Part shown: positions 1 to 5,763 of the stretch, piece after piece
How the letters are laid out: each line of letters starts with the position of its first letter
Numbering within the stretch: the first letter of the stretch is position 1
Assembly: GCA_029858545.1 (NCBI GenBank)
Contig: JAOUFA010000159.1
Coordinates: 1 to 8,000, forward strand
Reading direction: 5' to 3'
Length of the DNA stretch: 8,000 nt
From: Betaproteobacteria bacterium
GTDB lineage: Bacteria > Pseudomonadota > Gammaproteobacteria > Burkholderiales > SG8-39
Position numbers and translations under genes: made by a program
The notes under the pieces: generated by a model
What the model saw: the letters and a program-made list of their open reading frames with translations, nothing else
What the model was told of the DNA's origin: nothing
Database searches by the model: none

Positions 1-2
1 CG

Positions 3-280
3 CTCGGCAACAACCAGACGAGCTGCGTCACGCTGTACGTCAGCAACGCTGCGTCGATCAGCTTCGACTACGCCGTGAGTTCCGAAGCCTATTACGATTT
101 TCTGCGCTTCTATATCGACGGCGTACAGTGGGGCGCCGGGTGGTCCGGGACGGTCGCCTGGACCTCGACCGGCGCGATCCCGGTCACCTCGGGAGTTCAT
201 GAGTACAAATGGTGCTATGCGAAGGACGTGTCGACCGCGGTGGGTTCCGACACCGCGTGGATCGACAATATCGTCGTTGC
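3..280 (+). repeat. Intragenic domain repeat, copy 1 (MAM-like module)
   Basis: First copy of a domain-length direct repeat inside the surface-protein gene; it is cut at its 5' side by the window edge. The 54 nt from 75 differ from the 54 nt from 1164 at 8 positions by my count. Shared protein motifs are QTSC, SFDY/RFDY, VSSE, YDFLRFYIDGVQ, WSGTVAW, HEYKWCYAKD and GSDTAWIDN. Confidence 0.8.
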
Positions 281-1370
281 CGCGGCCCCGCCGCCGACGG
301 TCGACCTGCGCGCGACGGTCAATAGCGCGGTGTCCAACGGCACGAGCGTGACCGTCAACTACACGGTGAGCAACGCGGGCAATAGCGCGTCGGGTCCGTT
401 CAATGTCGATCTGTGGTCGGATAACGCCGGCGCTCCCGCGCTGGGCGCAGCCGGCCAGAGCAGCGTGCCGACCGCTTCGCTGGCCGCCGGCGCGTCGGTG
501 ACCGGCTCGGTGGTGCTCGCCAACGCCACGGCGGGAGGAACGGCCTACGCGGTCGCAAGTCAGGTCACCAATGAATCGAATCCGGCCGACAACGTCAGCG
601 CAGGCCGTCCCTGGACGGCGTCGATCGATCTGCAGGTGGTGATCAATAGCGCGGTGTCCGATCGCAACAGCGTCGTCGTTACCTATACCGCGAGCAATCC
701 GGCAGCCAATGCCGCCGGCGCATTCAATGTCGACATCTGGTCGAATTCCGCGAGCGTTCCCACCCTCGCCATGGTCGGTCAGAGCACGGCAACGATTGCC
801 GCCGGCCTGGCTCCCGGGGCCTCCGTGACCGGATCGGTGACCATTCCCGACACCGGCGCGAGCGGAACCGCGTACGCGATTGTCGACACGACCAACGCGA
901 TTGCGGAGGGGATCGAAACCAACAATGTCAGTTCCGGCATCGCCTGGATCGCACCGCCGCTCGCCCCCATGACCTACAACTTCGATAACAGCGTCGTACC
1001 TTCGGAGATGGCGATGTCCGGCAATGCCGCCTGGGCGGCCAACACGAGCGGCAAGGGAGGGAACACGGTATTCAGCCTGAAAGCCGGCACGATACTCGAT
1101 AGCCAAACGAGCTGCGTCGCGGTTTCGGTCGCCGGCAGTTCCTCGGTACGCTTCGACTACTCGGTGAGTTCCGAAGGCCTCTACGATTTCCTGCGCTTCT
1201 ACATCGATGGCGTGCAGCAGGCAAGTTGGTCCGGAACGGTCGCGTGGGTGACGAGCAGCACCACGACGGTGGCCATCGGTTTGCACGAATACAAGTGGTG
1301 TTATGCGAAGGACGGCAGCGTGTCATCCGGATCCGACACCGCATGGATCGACAATGTGGTGATCAACTAG
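3..1370 (+). CDS. Large surface/secreted protein, C-terminal part: MAM-like / CARDB / CARDB / MAM-like (5' end outside window)
   Basis: The reading frame is open from the left edge and ends at TAG 1368-1370, so this is the C-terminal 455 residues of a longer protein. The GTG at 75 falls inside a domain and is not a real start. Four modules are visible. The first is a beta-rich domain with DFLRFYIDGV, HEYKWCYAKD and SDTAWIDN motifs (about 3-283). Two CARDB-like beta-sandwich repeats follow, both with a VxVxYTxSN core, an F-N-V-D-(L/I)-W strand and an ETNNVS-like end (about 300-623 and 624-950). The fourth (about 969-1367) is a second copy of the first. The flanking domains resemble MAM/concanavalin-type jelly rolls that recur in large bacterial exported proteins. 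Each has a Cys in the TSC motif and another in KWCYAKD that could form a disulfide, which fits export. CARDB domains are generally adhesion-type. The catalytic or anchoring part, if any, lies upstream. Confidence is high for a gene, moderate for domain names and low for function. Confidence 0.85.
   Translation, partial: LGNNQTSCVTLYVSNAASISFDYAVSSEAYYDFLRFYIDGVQWGAGWSGTVAWTSTGAIPVTSGVHEYKWCYAKDVSTAVGSDTAWIDNIVVAAAPPPTVDLRATVNSAVSNGTSVTVNYTVSNAGNSASGPFNVDLWSDNAGAPALGAAGQSSVPTASLAAGASVTGSVVLANATAGGTAYAVASQVTNESNPADNVSAGRPWTASIDLQVVINSAVSDRNSVVVTYTASNPAANAAGAFNVDIWSNSASVPTLAMVGQSTATIAAGLAPGASVTGSVTIPDTGASGTAYAIVDTTNAIAEGIETNNVSSGIAWIAPPLAPMTYNFDNSVVPSEMAMSGNAAWAANTSGKGGNTVFSLKAGTILDSQTSCVAVSVAGSSSVRFDYSVSSEGLYDFLRFYIDGVQQASWSGTVAWVTSSTTTVAIGLHEYKWCYAKDGSVSSGSDTAWIDNVVIN
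1086..1364 (+). repeat. Intragenic domain repeat, copy 2 (MAM-like module)
   Basis: Second copy of the module at 3-280, offset by about 1089 nt. It lacks one codon relative to copy 1, just before the WSGTVAW motif (QAS against WGAG). Many of the differences are synonymous third-position changes, which points to duplication followed by selection on the protein. It forms the extreme C-terminus, and the stop follows a few codons after the AWIDN motif. Confidence 0.8.
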
Positions 1371-1403
1371 CGGATCGCCCGCGCGGCCCGGTTGTCGCGA
1401 CCG

Positions 1404-1431
1404 GCTGCGTGCCGATAGCGCGGCGCGCAGC
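1404..1431. terminator. GC-rich hairpin between convergent genes (possible bidirectional terminator, no T-tract)
   Basis: GCTGCGTGCC (1404-1413) can pair with GGCGCGCAGC (1422-1431) over 10 bp with one G-U pair, around an 8-nt loop. It sits in the 68-nt gap between the stop of the surface-protein gene (1370) and the stop of the CBS gene (1439), where a shared terminator would be expected. No run of T follows on either strand, so intrinsic termination is unproven, and such hairpins arise easily in GC-rich DNA. Confidence 0.35.
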
Positions 1432-1438
1432 GGCGACG

Positions 1439-1912
1439 TCAAGCGGAAAGCTCTTCCTCGACGGCGTCGTCGGTTCCCCGCACTTCGGCGATCCGGCCGC
1501 GCCGTAAGAGGACCGAGATCCTCGCCAGTTCCTGGGCGAGCAGTGCCAGCAGGTCATCGACCGCTACCAGCCCGGTGAGGCGGCCTTCGGGGTCGACGAC
1601 CGGCGCGCGCCGTACGCCGCGCGCGGCCATCTTCTTGAGCGCCTCGTACACGCCATCCCGGTCGCGGAGACTGAATGCCGGGGCGCTCATCATGTGCTCG
1701 ACCGGGACCCAGGCGGGATTGAGGCCCTGGCCGACGATCTTGATGGCGATGTCGCGGTCGGTGATGATTCCGACCGGCCGACGCGCGTCGCCGGGGTCGA
1801 CGACCACCAGGTCGCGGACCTGCGCGTCGCGCATCGCGCGCGCCGCGTCGGCGACCGTTGCGTCGCGCCTGACCGTGGCGACGCTCTTGCAGTACAGGCC
1901 GTCGAGGGTCAT
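1439..1912 (-). CDS. Small two-CBS-domain (Bateman module) protein
   Basis: A 157-residue protein made almost wholly of two CBS domains. CBS1 spans about residues 6-62 and contains VRDLVVVD and GIITDRDIA; CBS2 spans about 71-127 and contains VRRAPVVD and GLVAVDDLL. The T/V-x-D-(R)-D pattern at the end of each core is where CBS pairs usually contact adenosine nucleotides. A helical, charged tail of about 30 residues follows (ARISVLLRRGRIAEV...). Stand-alone proteins of this type are thought to sense AMP, ATP or related ligands and to act on a partner; no enzyme domain is attached here. I chose the ATG at 1912 because GGAGAG lies just upstream and because the first CBS motif begins shortly afterwards. 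The longer frame starting at 2008 adds 32 basic, non-CBS residues. The gene is convergent with the surface-protein gene and divergent from the thioesterase unit, so it is probably monocistronic. The partner is unknown. Confidence 0.9.
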   Translation of the reverse strand: MTLDGLYCKSVATVRRDATVADAARAMRDAQVRDLVVVDPGDARRPVGIITDRDIAIKIVGQGLNPAWVPVEHMMSAPAFSLRDRDGVYEALKKMAARGVRRAPVVDPEGRLTGLVAVDDLLALLAQELARISVLLRRGRIAEVRGTDDAVEEELSA

Positions 1913-2080
1913 GTACTCTCCGAAGTCACCCTTCGCACGCGAGTTCACCGGCTGCGATGAGCGCCTTTTGCATCCTGTAGATCGGGTCTGTGCATACGCC
2001 GAAGACAAAGCATCCTAGAAGGGCGGCGCCAGGCGGTGTTGACCTAACACAAGATGCGGCGCGGCGTGCACAACGGGCCC

Positions 2081-2112
2081 TTGACCGGAGAAGTGCGCGG
2101 GTCTGGGATAAT
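2081..2112 (+). promoter_or_regulatory. Candidate sigma70-type promoter with extended -10 for the thioesterase-DoxX-LysR unit
   Basis: TTGACC lies at 2081-2086. The element TGGGATAAT at 2104-2112 is an extended -10 (TG, one base, then GATAAT, 5 of 6 to TATAAT). The 20-nt spacer is longer than ideal, but an extended -10 tolerates a poor -35. A start near 2119 would leave about 24 nt before the ATG at 2143. The location in the divergent intergenic region supports it. Confidence 0.45.
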
Positions 2113-2142
2113 CGGCCGATCGCGACCCCTCCCACCCCACAA

Positions 2143-3030
2143 ATGAACCGGGCCTTCAGTTTCACGCAGAAAATCCGCTTCTCGCATTGCGACCCGGCCG
2201 GGATCCTCTACTTCCCGCACGTCTTCGACTTCGTCAACACCACGGTCGAGGACTGGTTCGAGCGGGGACTGGGCATGCCCTTCCATGCGTTCCACATGGA
2301 GCATTTCCTCGGCAACCCGGTGGTGAAGACCGAGTGCGAGTTCCTGCGTCCCTGCCGTTTCGGCGAGGAACTGGTGCTCGAACTCGCGCCGACCCACATC
2401 GGGCGCAGTTCGATCGAAATGCGCATCGTCGCGCGCGTCGCGGGCGAGGAACGCATGCGCCTGCGCCACCGCACGGCGATGATTTCGATGGAGAACTTTC
2501 GCCCGATATCGATCCCCGATGGTTTGCGCACGCGCGCGCTGGAGTTCCTCGCCGACGGACAACCGCCGCCTGCGCCACGCGGCGCGCAACTGCCGCGCGC
2601 AAGTCCGCCGAGCGCATTTCGTACGCATCAGCTGGTGCGCTACGCGCACTGCGATCCCGGCGGCATTGTCTACTTCGCGCGCTTCTTCAACATGTTCGAC
2701 GCGGTGCTGGAAGACTGGTTCGCCGAAGCGCTCGGCGCGCCCTGGGGCAGCGATTTCGTCGGTGCGCGCAACCTGCGCACACCGTCGCTGTTCATCACCT
2801 GCGAATTTCTGCGCGCCTGCCGGCTCGGCGAGCGACTCGACTTCGACCTGTCGCTGACGCGTCTTGGGCGCAGTTCGGTGGATGTGGCGATCGCCGGAAG
2901 CGTCGCGGGCGAGGAGCGCATGCGTGTCGCCTGGGCCCTGTGCGTGGTGTCGCACGAGACCTGGAAGTCGGTGCCGATCCCGGATGACCTGCGCGCGCGC
3001 ATGCAGGGTTTTGTCGGGCCAGGCAGCTAG
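2143..3030 (+). CDS. Tandem (double hot-dog) 4-hydroxybenzoyl-CoA thioesterase-family protein
   Basis: A 295-residue protein made of two homologous 4HBT-type hot-dog domains, residues about 5-135 and 159-290, joined by a Pro/Ala/Arg-rich linker (about 137-158). Each half begins with the family signature: FSHCDPAGILYFP (Asp17) and YAHCDPGGIVYFA (Asp171). That Asp is the catalytic residue of Pseudomonas 4-hydroxybenzoyl-CoA thioesterase, which also has it at position 17. Both halves repeat CEFLR.CR.GE, LGRSS/IGRSS and VAGEERMR. Family members are usually about 130-150 residues and assemble from single-domain subunits, so this is a fused duplication. Expected activity is hydrolysis of an acyl- or aroyl-CoA thioester in the cytoplasm; the substrate is not readable from sequence. 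ATG 2143 was chosen because homology starts there and a promoter-like element lies just upstream. There is no clear Shine-Dalgarno, so a near-leaderless or weak start is possible. It leads a three-gene unit with the DoxX-like gene 4 nt downstream. Confidence 0.9.
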   Translation: MNRAFSFTQKIRFSHCDPAGILYFPHVFDFVNTTVEDWFERGLGMPFHAFHMEHFLGNPVVKTECEFLRPCRFGEELVLELAPTHIGRSSIEMRIVARVAGEERMRLRHRTAMISMENFRPISIPDGLRTRALEFLADGQPPPAPRGAQLPRASPPSAFRTHQLVRYAHCDPGGIVYFARFFNMFDAVLEDWFAEALGAPWGSDFVGARNLRTPSLFITCEFLRACRLGERLDFDLSLTRLGRSSVDVAIAGSVAGEERMRVAWALCVVSHETWKSVPIPDDLRARMQGFVGPGS

Positions 3031-3034
3031 CGCG

Positions 3035-3403
3035 ATGTACCAGGACCGCACGCTGTGGCAGGTCGCGGGTCAGTTGCTCGTCGCCTTTCTCTTTCTCGGC
3101 ACGGGGATCGTCAATGCGTCGACCAAGTTCGCCCAGCATCTCGATCGCATGCGCGCGCTCGGCGTACCGCTCGCAAGGCTCCTGCTCATCGCGGGTCTCG
3201 CGATGCAACTCGCGGGCGGGCTGCTGCTGGCGCTCGACTGGCATCGCTCGCTCGGGGCGGCGATCCTGATCGTGTTCACCGTCGTCGCGACCGCGATCTT
3301 TCACCAGTACTGGAAGGTCGACGAGCCGCTGCGCCGCCACCTGCACGTATCGTTCATTTTCTCCAACTGCGGCATCGTCGGCGCCTTGCTGCTGCTCATA
3401 TAG
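3035..3403 (+). CDS. DoxX-like small integral membrane protein
   Basis: A 122-residue, strongly hydrophobic protein with four predicted membrane segments at about residues 8-26, 47-67, 72-90 and 104-122. Size, topology and the FLFLGTGIVNASTKFAQHLDRM region after the first helix fit the DoxX/DoxX-like family. The loop before the last helix (QYWKVDEPLRRHLHV) is also typical of that family. Family members have been linked to thiosulfate:quinone oxidoreductase subunits, redox stress and other poorly defined roles, so no specific reaction is assigned. It starts 4 nt after the thioesterase stop and ends 8 nt before the LysR start, so co-transcription and possibly coupled translation are likely. No strong ribosome-binding site precedes its ATG, which fits coupling. 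It acts in the inner membrane. The family call is fairly secure; the function is not. Confidence 0.8.
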   Translation: MYQDRTLWQVAGQLLVAFLFLGTGIVNASTKFAQHLDRMRALGVPLARLLLIAGLAMQLAGGLLLALDWHRSLGAAILIVFTVVATAIFHQYWKVDEPLRRHLHVSFIFSNCGIVGALLLLI

Positions 3404-3411
3404 GGTTCGCG

Positions 3412-4332
3412 ATGAAGCTCAGCCAGTTGCGTCATCTGATCGCGGTCGTCGAGGCGGGCACGATCCGCCAGGCGGCGAAGAACGTGCACCTGTCGCAGTC
3501 CTCGCTCACCAAGAGCATTCAGTTGCTCGAAGAGACGCTCGGCGTGGAACTGCTGCACCGTGCCTCGCACGGCGTGACGCCGACCGCCGCGGGCGAGGCG
3601 CTCATCGCGCGCGCCCGCTCGATCGAATCCGAGCTGCGTCAGGCGCGCAACGACATCGAGGATATCCGTGGCGCGGGCATGGGCGAGATCCGCGTCAGCG
3701 CCTCGCCGACGGTCGCGATGTCGCTGCTGCCGCGCGCGATCCTCGATTTCAAGCGCGAGCGGCCGAAAGTGAGCTTCCACGTCGAGGAGGGCGTTTATCC
3801 CGACGTGTTGCCCGCGGTGCGCCTGGGCGAGCGCGACTTCGCGATCTGCCTGGTACCCGAACGACCGAAGGACGAGGACCTGCATTTCGAATGGCTGCTG
3901 CGCGACCATCTGGTTCCCGCGGTGCGTCCCGCGCATCCGCTGTTGCGGCGCGGCCGACTGACCCTCGCCGATCTGGCGAAACTCAGCTACGAATGGGTGA
4001 TCTATCGTCGCGGCCGCGGCGGGCGCGACGTGTTCGAGCAGACCTTCGTTGCCGCGGGGCAGACGCCGCCGCAGGGAACGATCGAATGCACGTCGTTCGC
4101 CTGCGCGCTCGCGCTCGTGGAGCAAAGCGACTGCGTGACGCTGGTGCCCGCGCAGATCTTCGCCGAGCGGCGCACGCGCGCTTCGATCGTGCCGCTCGCG
4201 ATGGACTCGGCGATGCCGCCGTGGAACGTCGCGGTGATTTCGCGCGAGAAGCACCGGCTCTCGCCGTTGTGCGCGGGGTTTCTCAGGCAGCTTCACCGCA
4301 GTGCGGCGAGGCCGCGTTCGGAGGCGGGCTGA
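3412..4332 (+). CDS. LysR-family transcriptional regulator
   Basis: A 306-residue protein of normal LysR length. The N-terminal winged helix-turn-helix (residues about 3-62) has the standard pattern: LRHLIAVVEAGTIRQAAK, then LSQSSLTKSIQLLEETLGVELLHR, then GVTPTAAGEAL. A linker helix (about 63-90) leads to the periplasmic-binding-protein-like effector domain from GEIRVSASPTVAMSLLP (about 91) to about 296. AGGG at 3402-3405 lies 6 nt before the ATG and overlaps the DoxX stop codon, so translation is probably coupled. The gene is the last in a co-directional unit, whereas many LysR regulators are divergent from their target. It could control its own unit, the amidohydrolase gene 220 nt downstream, or both. 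Members usually respond to a small pathway metabolite, often an aromatic acid in catabolic loci, but no ligand can be inferred here. The last 10-15 residues are basic and unstructured. Confidence 0.93.
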   Translation: MKLSQLRHLIAVVEAGTIRQAAKNVHLSQSSLTKSIQLLEETLGVELLHRASHGVTPTAAGEALIARARSIESELRQARNDIEDIRGAGMGEIRVSASPTVAMSLLPRAILDFKRERPKVSFHVEEGVYPDVLPAVRLGERDFAICLVPERPKDEDLHFEWLLRDHLVPAVRPAHPLLRRGRLTLADLAKLSYEWVIYRRGRGGRDVFEQTFVAAGQTPPQGTIECTSFACALALVEQSDCVTLVPAQIFAERRTRASIVPLAMDSAMPPWNVAVISREKHRLSPLCAGFLRQLHRSAARPRSEAG

Positions 4333-4379
4333 GATCGCCGCGACCGGGCAAGCCCCGCTTTGCGCGGACACTGAATGGT

Positions 4380-4392
4380 CATGATAGTCATG
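4380..4392. promoter_or_regulatory. Short perfect dyad CATGA-TAG-TCATG (possible operator)
   Basis: A 5-bp inverted repeat with a 3-nt centre at 4380-4392, beginning 47 nt after the LysR stop and about 160 nt before the amidohydrolase start. TTGCGC (4360-4365) and GATAGT (4383-4388) are 17 nt apart and could be a weak promoter overlapping it. Short dyads like this are common by chance, so this is only a candidate site. Confidence 0.2.
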
Positions 4393-4490
4393 TTCACCTG
4401 CGGCGGGTCGAGCGGCCGGCCGCCATCGCGCCTGCGGTCCGGGCAACTCGAGGGGGCTGCGAAACGCATCGTCCGTCGGCGATGCTCCCG

Positions 4491-4499
4491 TGTCAGAAT
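4491..4499 (+). promoter_or_regulatory. Candidate extended -10 element upstream of the amidohydrolase gene
   Basis: TGTCAGAAT at 4491-4499 has the TG-N extension followed by CAGAAT (4 of 6 to TATAAT). It would place a start near 4506, about 47 nt before the ATG. No convincing -35 lies at the right distance. The arrangement resembles the stronger element at 2104-2112. The rest of the 4333-4552 gap shows no gene that I can support. Confidence 0.25.
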
Positions 4500-4539
4500 G
4501 CTCCGACCGCCAACCCACGAGACCGGCCGTAGTTCGGCC

Positions 4540-4545
4540 GGAGAA
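4540..4545 (+). promoter_or_regulatory. Ribosome-binding site that fixes the amidohydrolase start
   Basis: GGAGAA lies 7 nt before ATG 4553. It supports this start over the in-frame upstream GTG at 4490, which would add 21 residues outside the conserved domain. Confidence 0.7.
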
Positions 4546-4552
4546 GCCCGCC

Positions 4553-5527
4553 ATGAAGACGATCGCGATCGAGGAACATTTCATCACCCCGATGTACCGT
4601 GAGAAGGTCGGCGCCAACGAATTCCGAAATTTCTATCTGAAGAGCCGCAGCGAACAAATCGGCCACGATATCGTCGAACAGCATGCCGACCTGGGCGCGA
4701 AGCGCATCGCGTATATGGACGCGGCCGGCATCGACGTGCAGGTGCTCTCGTTCGGGTCGCCCGGCGCGCAGGGTTTCGATGCCGAGATCGCGATCCCGAT
4801 GGCGCGCGACGCGAACGACCGGGCCAGCGATGCAATGAAGAAGTATCCCGGGCGCTTCGAGGCCTTCGCCGCGCTGCCGACCGCCGACCCCAGGGCCGCC
4901 GCCGACGAGCTCGAGCGCGCGGTGACCCGGCTCGGCTTCAAGGGCACGATGATCCACGGACATACGCGCGGCAGCTTTCTCGACGAGAAGAAGTACTGGG
5001 TGATCTTCGAGCGCGCCGAGGCACTCGGCGTGCCGATCTACCTGCATCCGACGCTGCCGCCGCCCGATGCGATGAAGGCCTACTTCGACGGTTACGAGGA
5101 ACTGGCGCGCGCGGGCTGGGGTTTCGCGGTCGACACGAGCTGCCACTTCCTGAGGATCGTGTTCGCGGGCGTATTCGACGCGTTTCCGAAACTGAAGTTC
5201 ATCCTCGGGCATCTGGGCGAGGGGCTGCCCTTCGCGATGCACCGGCTGAACGACCATACTTACCGCGCCGCCGCGCGCCGCGGGCTGAAGCGTCAGCCGA
5301 TCGAATACCTGAAGGAGAACCTGCTCGTTACCACCAGCGGCAACTGGTACGAGCCGGCCTTCGTGTGCACGCTGCTCGCGCTCGGCGCGGACAATATCCT
5401 GTTCGCGGTGGATTGGCCCTACGAGCCGAACCAGACCGCGATGGATTTCCTGAAGAGGATCTCGATCAGCGATCTCGATCGGGAGAAGATCGCGCACCTC
5501 AATGCGGAACGCGTATTGAGAATGTGA
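4553..5527 (+). CDS. Amidohydrolase-2 (ACMSD-type) metal-dependent decarboxylase, gamma-resorcylate/2,3-dihydroxybenzoate decarboxylase-like
   Basis: A 324-residue TIM-barrel enzyme of the ACMSD branch of the amidohydrolase superfamily. It starts with IAIEEHFITP, where the family's metal-binding Glu is at residue 8. It also has YLHP (His165), the catalytic-region motif ILGHLGEGLPF (His220, Glu223) and VDWPYE (Asp287). This matches gamma-resorcylate decarboxylase, in which Glu8, a His near 164 and Asp287 bind the metal, and overall length and motif order also agree. Such enzymes remove, and can reversibly add, CO2 on hydroxylated aromatic acids without oxygen or an organic cofactor, in the cytoplasm. 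The region of residues 166-186 (TLPPPDAMKAYFDGYEELAR) is the substrate-side segment and differs from the resorcylate enzymes as I recall them, so the substrate is open; some homologues are hydrolases. The gene lies alone between two gaps of over 200 nt, 220 nt after lysR. Family call is secure; the decarboxylase reaction is likely, the substrate unknown. Confidence 0.88.
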   Translation: MKTIAIEEHFITPMYREKVGANEFRNFYLKSRSEQIGHDIVEQHADLGAKRIAYMDAAGIDVQVLSFGSPGAQGFDAEIAIPMARDANDRASDAMKKYPGRFEAFAALPTADPRAAADELERAVTRLGFKGTMIHGHTRGSFLDEKKYWVIFERAEALGVPIYLHPTLPPPDAMKAYFDGYEELARAGWGFAVDTSCHFLRIVFAGVFDAFPKLKFILGHLGEGLPFAMHRLNDHTYRAAARRGLKRQPIEYLKENLLVTTSGNWYEPAFVCTLLALGADNILFAVDWPYEPNQTAMDFLKRISISDLDREKIAHLNAERVLRM

Positions 5528-5568
5528 CTGACGGGGGACGGGAATAGGGGGCCGGCTAGATGAATGGC

Positions 5569-5591
5569 ATCAACTCAGTCGGTGAGTTGAT
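5569..5591. promoter_or_regulatory. Perfect 9-bp inverted repeat, 5-nt spacer (operator or hairpin)
   Basis: ATCAACTCA (5569-5577) and TGAGTTGAT (5583-5591) are exact inverted copies around GTCGG. The site starts 42 nt after the amidohydrolase stop and about 170 nt before the ubiD-like start. No T-tract follows, so it is not a standard intrinsic terminator. It does not fit the LysR T-N11-A pattern at its centre. A dimeric regulator site or an RNA hairpin in the 3' region of the upstream transcript are both possible. Confidence 0.4.
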
Positions 5592-5617
5592 CGAGGCGAG
5601 AATTGGATTCCTACAGG

Positions 5618-5668
5618 TCTCCCCATTCTGATCATTTGCGCTTCGCGCAAATGATCAGAATGGGGAGA
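5618..5668. repeat. Long perfect inverted repeat: 24-nt arms, 3-nt loop
   Basis: The left arm 5618-5641 and right arm 5645-5668 are exact reverse complements around TTC. The arms contain the palindrome TGATCA (5629-5634 and 5652-5657) and end in GCGC at the loop side and CTCCCC/GGGGAG at the outer side. No T-tract follows. The arms are richer in A/T than the neighbouring genes. Candidate roles are a strong transcript hairpin between two transcription units, a REP/MITE-like palindromic element, or a binding or recombination site. A further copy would be needed to tell them apart. The remaining sequence to 5763 holds no separate gene that I can support. Confidence 0.85.
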
Positions 5669-5753
5669 TGTACAGAACCCTAGACCGGCAACGCGCGTGG
5701 GTCGGCGAATTCTTGAATAGGCCGGTGTTGTCGGATGATTTTGCACAATTGCC

Positions 5754-5758
5754 GGAGG
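5754..5758 (+). promoter_or_regulatory. Ribosome-binding site that decides the ubiD-like start
   Basis: GGAGG lies 5 nt before ATG 5764. It argues against the in-frame ATG at 5668, which overlaps the end of the long inverted repeat and lacks a properly spaced site; the GGGGAG there is inside the hairpin arm. Confidence 0.75.
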
Positions 5759-5763
5759 CCGTC

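Noticed and set aside
1913..2008. 32-residue N-terminal extension of the CBS protein
   Set aside because: ATG 1912 has a GGAG-type site just upstream and starts the CBS fold. The extension has no domain content.
1990..2142. N-terminal extension of the thioesterase frame from ATG 1990
   Set aside because: The 51 added residues are basic and of no known family. They run across the promoter-like element at 2081-2112, and homology starts right at ATG 2143.
2044..3051. 335-codon minus-strand frame opposite the thioesterase
   Set aside because: The two hot-dog signatures on the plus strand leave no doubt about the coding strand, and the antisense product has no recognisable feature.
4338..4368. 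Imperfect GC-rich hairpin just after the lysR stop
   Set aside because: Only short interrupted pairing (CCGCG with CGCGG, plus a mismatched inner stem) and no T-tract. It is indistinguishable from chance in this base composition.
4375..4602. 75-codon plus-strand frame between lysR and the amidohydrolase
   Set aside because: It overlaps the well-supported amidohydrolase start in another frame and has Arg/Ser/Pro-rich content with no motif or convincing ribosome-binding site.
3301..4617. 438-codon minus-strand frame across the LysR gene
   Set aside because: It has low-complexity Arg/Ala-rich sequence, no ribosome-binding site and no family motifs, and it is opposite a well-supported LysR gene.
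4493..5497. 334-codon minus-strand frame opposite the amidohydrolase
   Set aside because: It has the same Arg/Ala/Glu-rich shadow composition. The plus strand carries intact metal-binding and catalytic motifs.
5618..5668. Reading the long inverted repeat as a standard rho-independent terminator or a CRISPR repeat
   Set aside because: There is no T-tract on either side and only one copy with no spacers, so neither label is supported.
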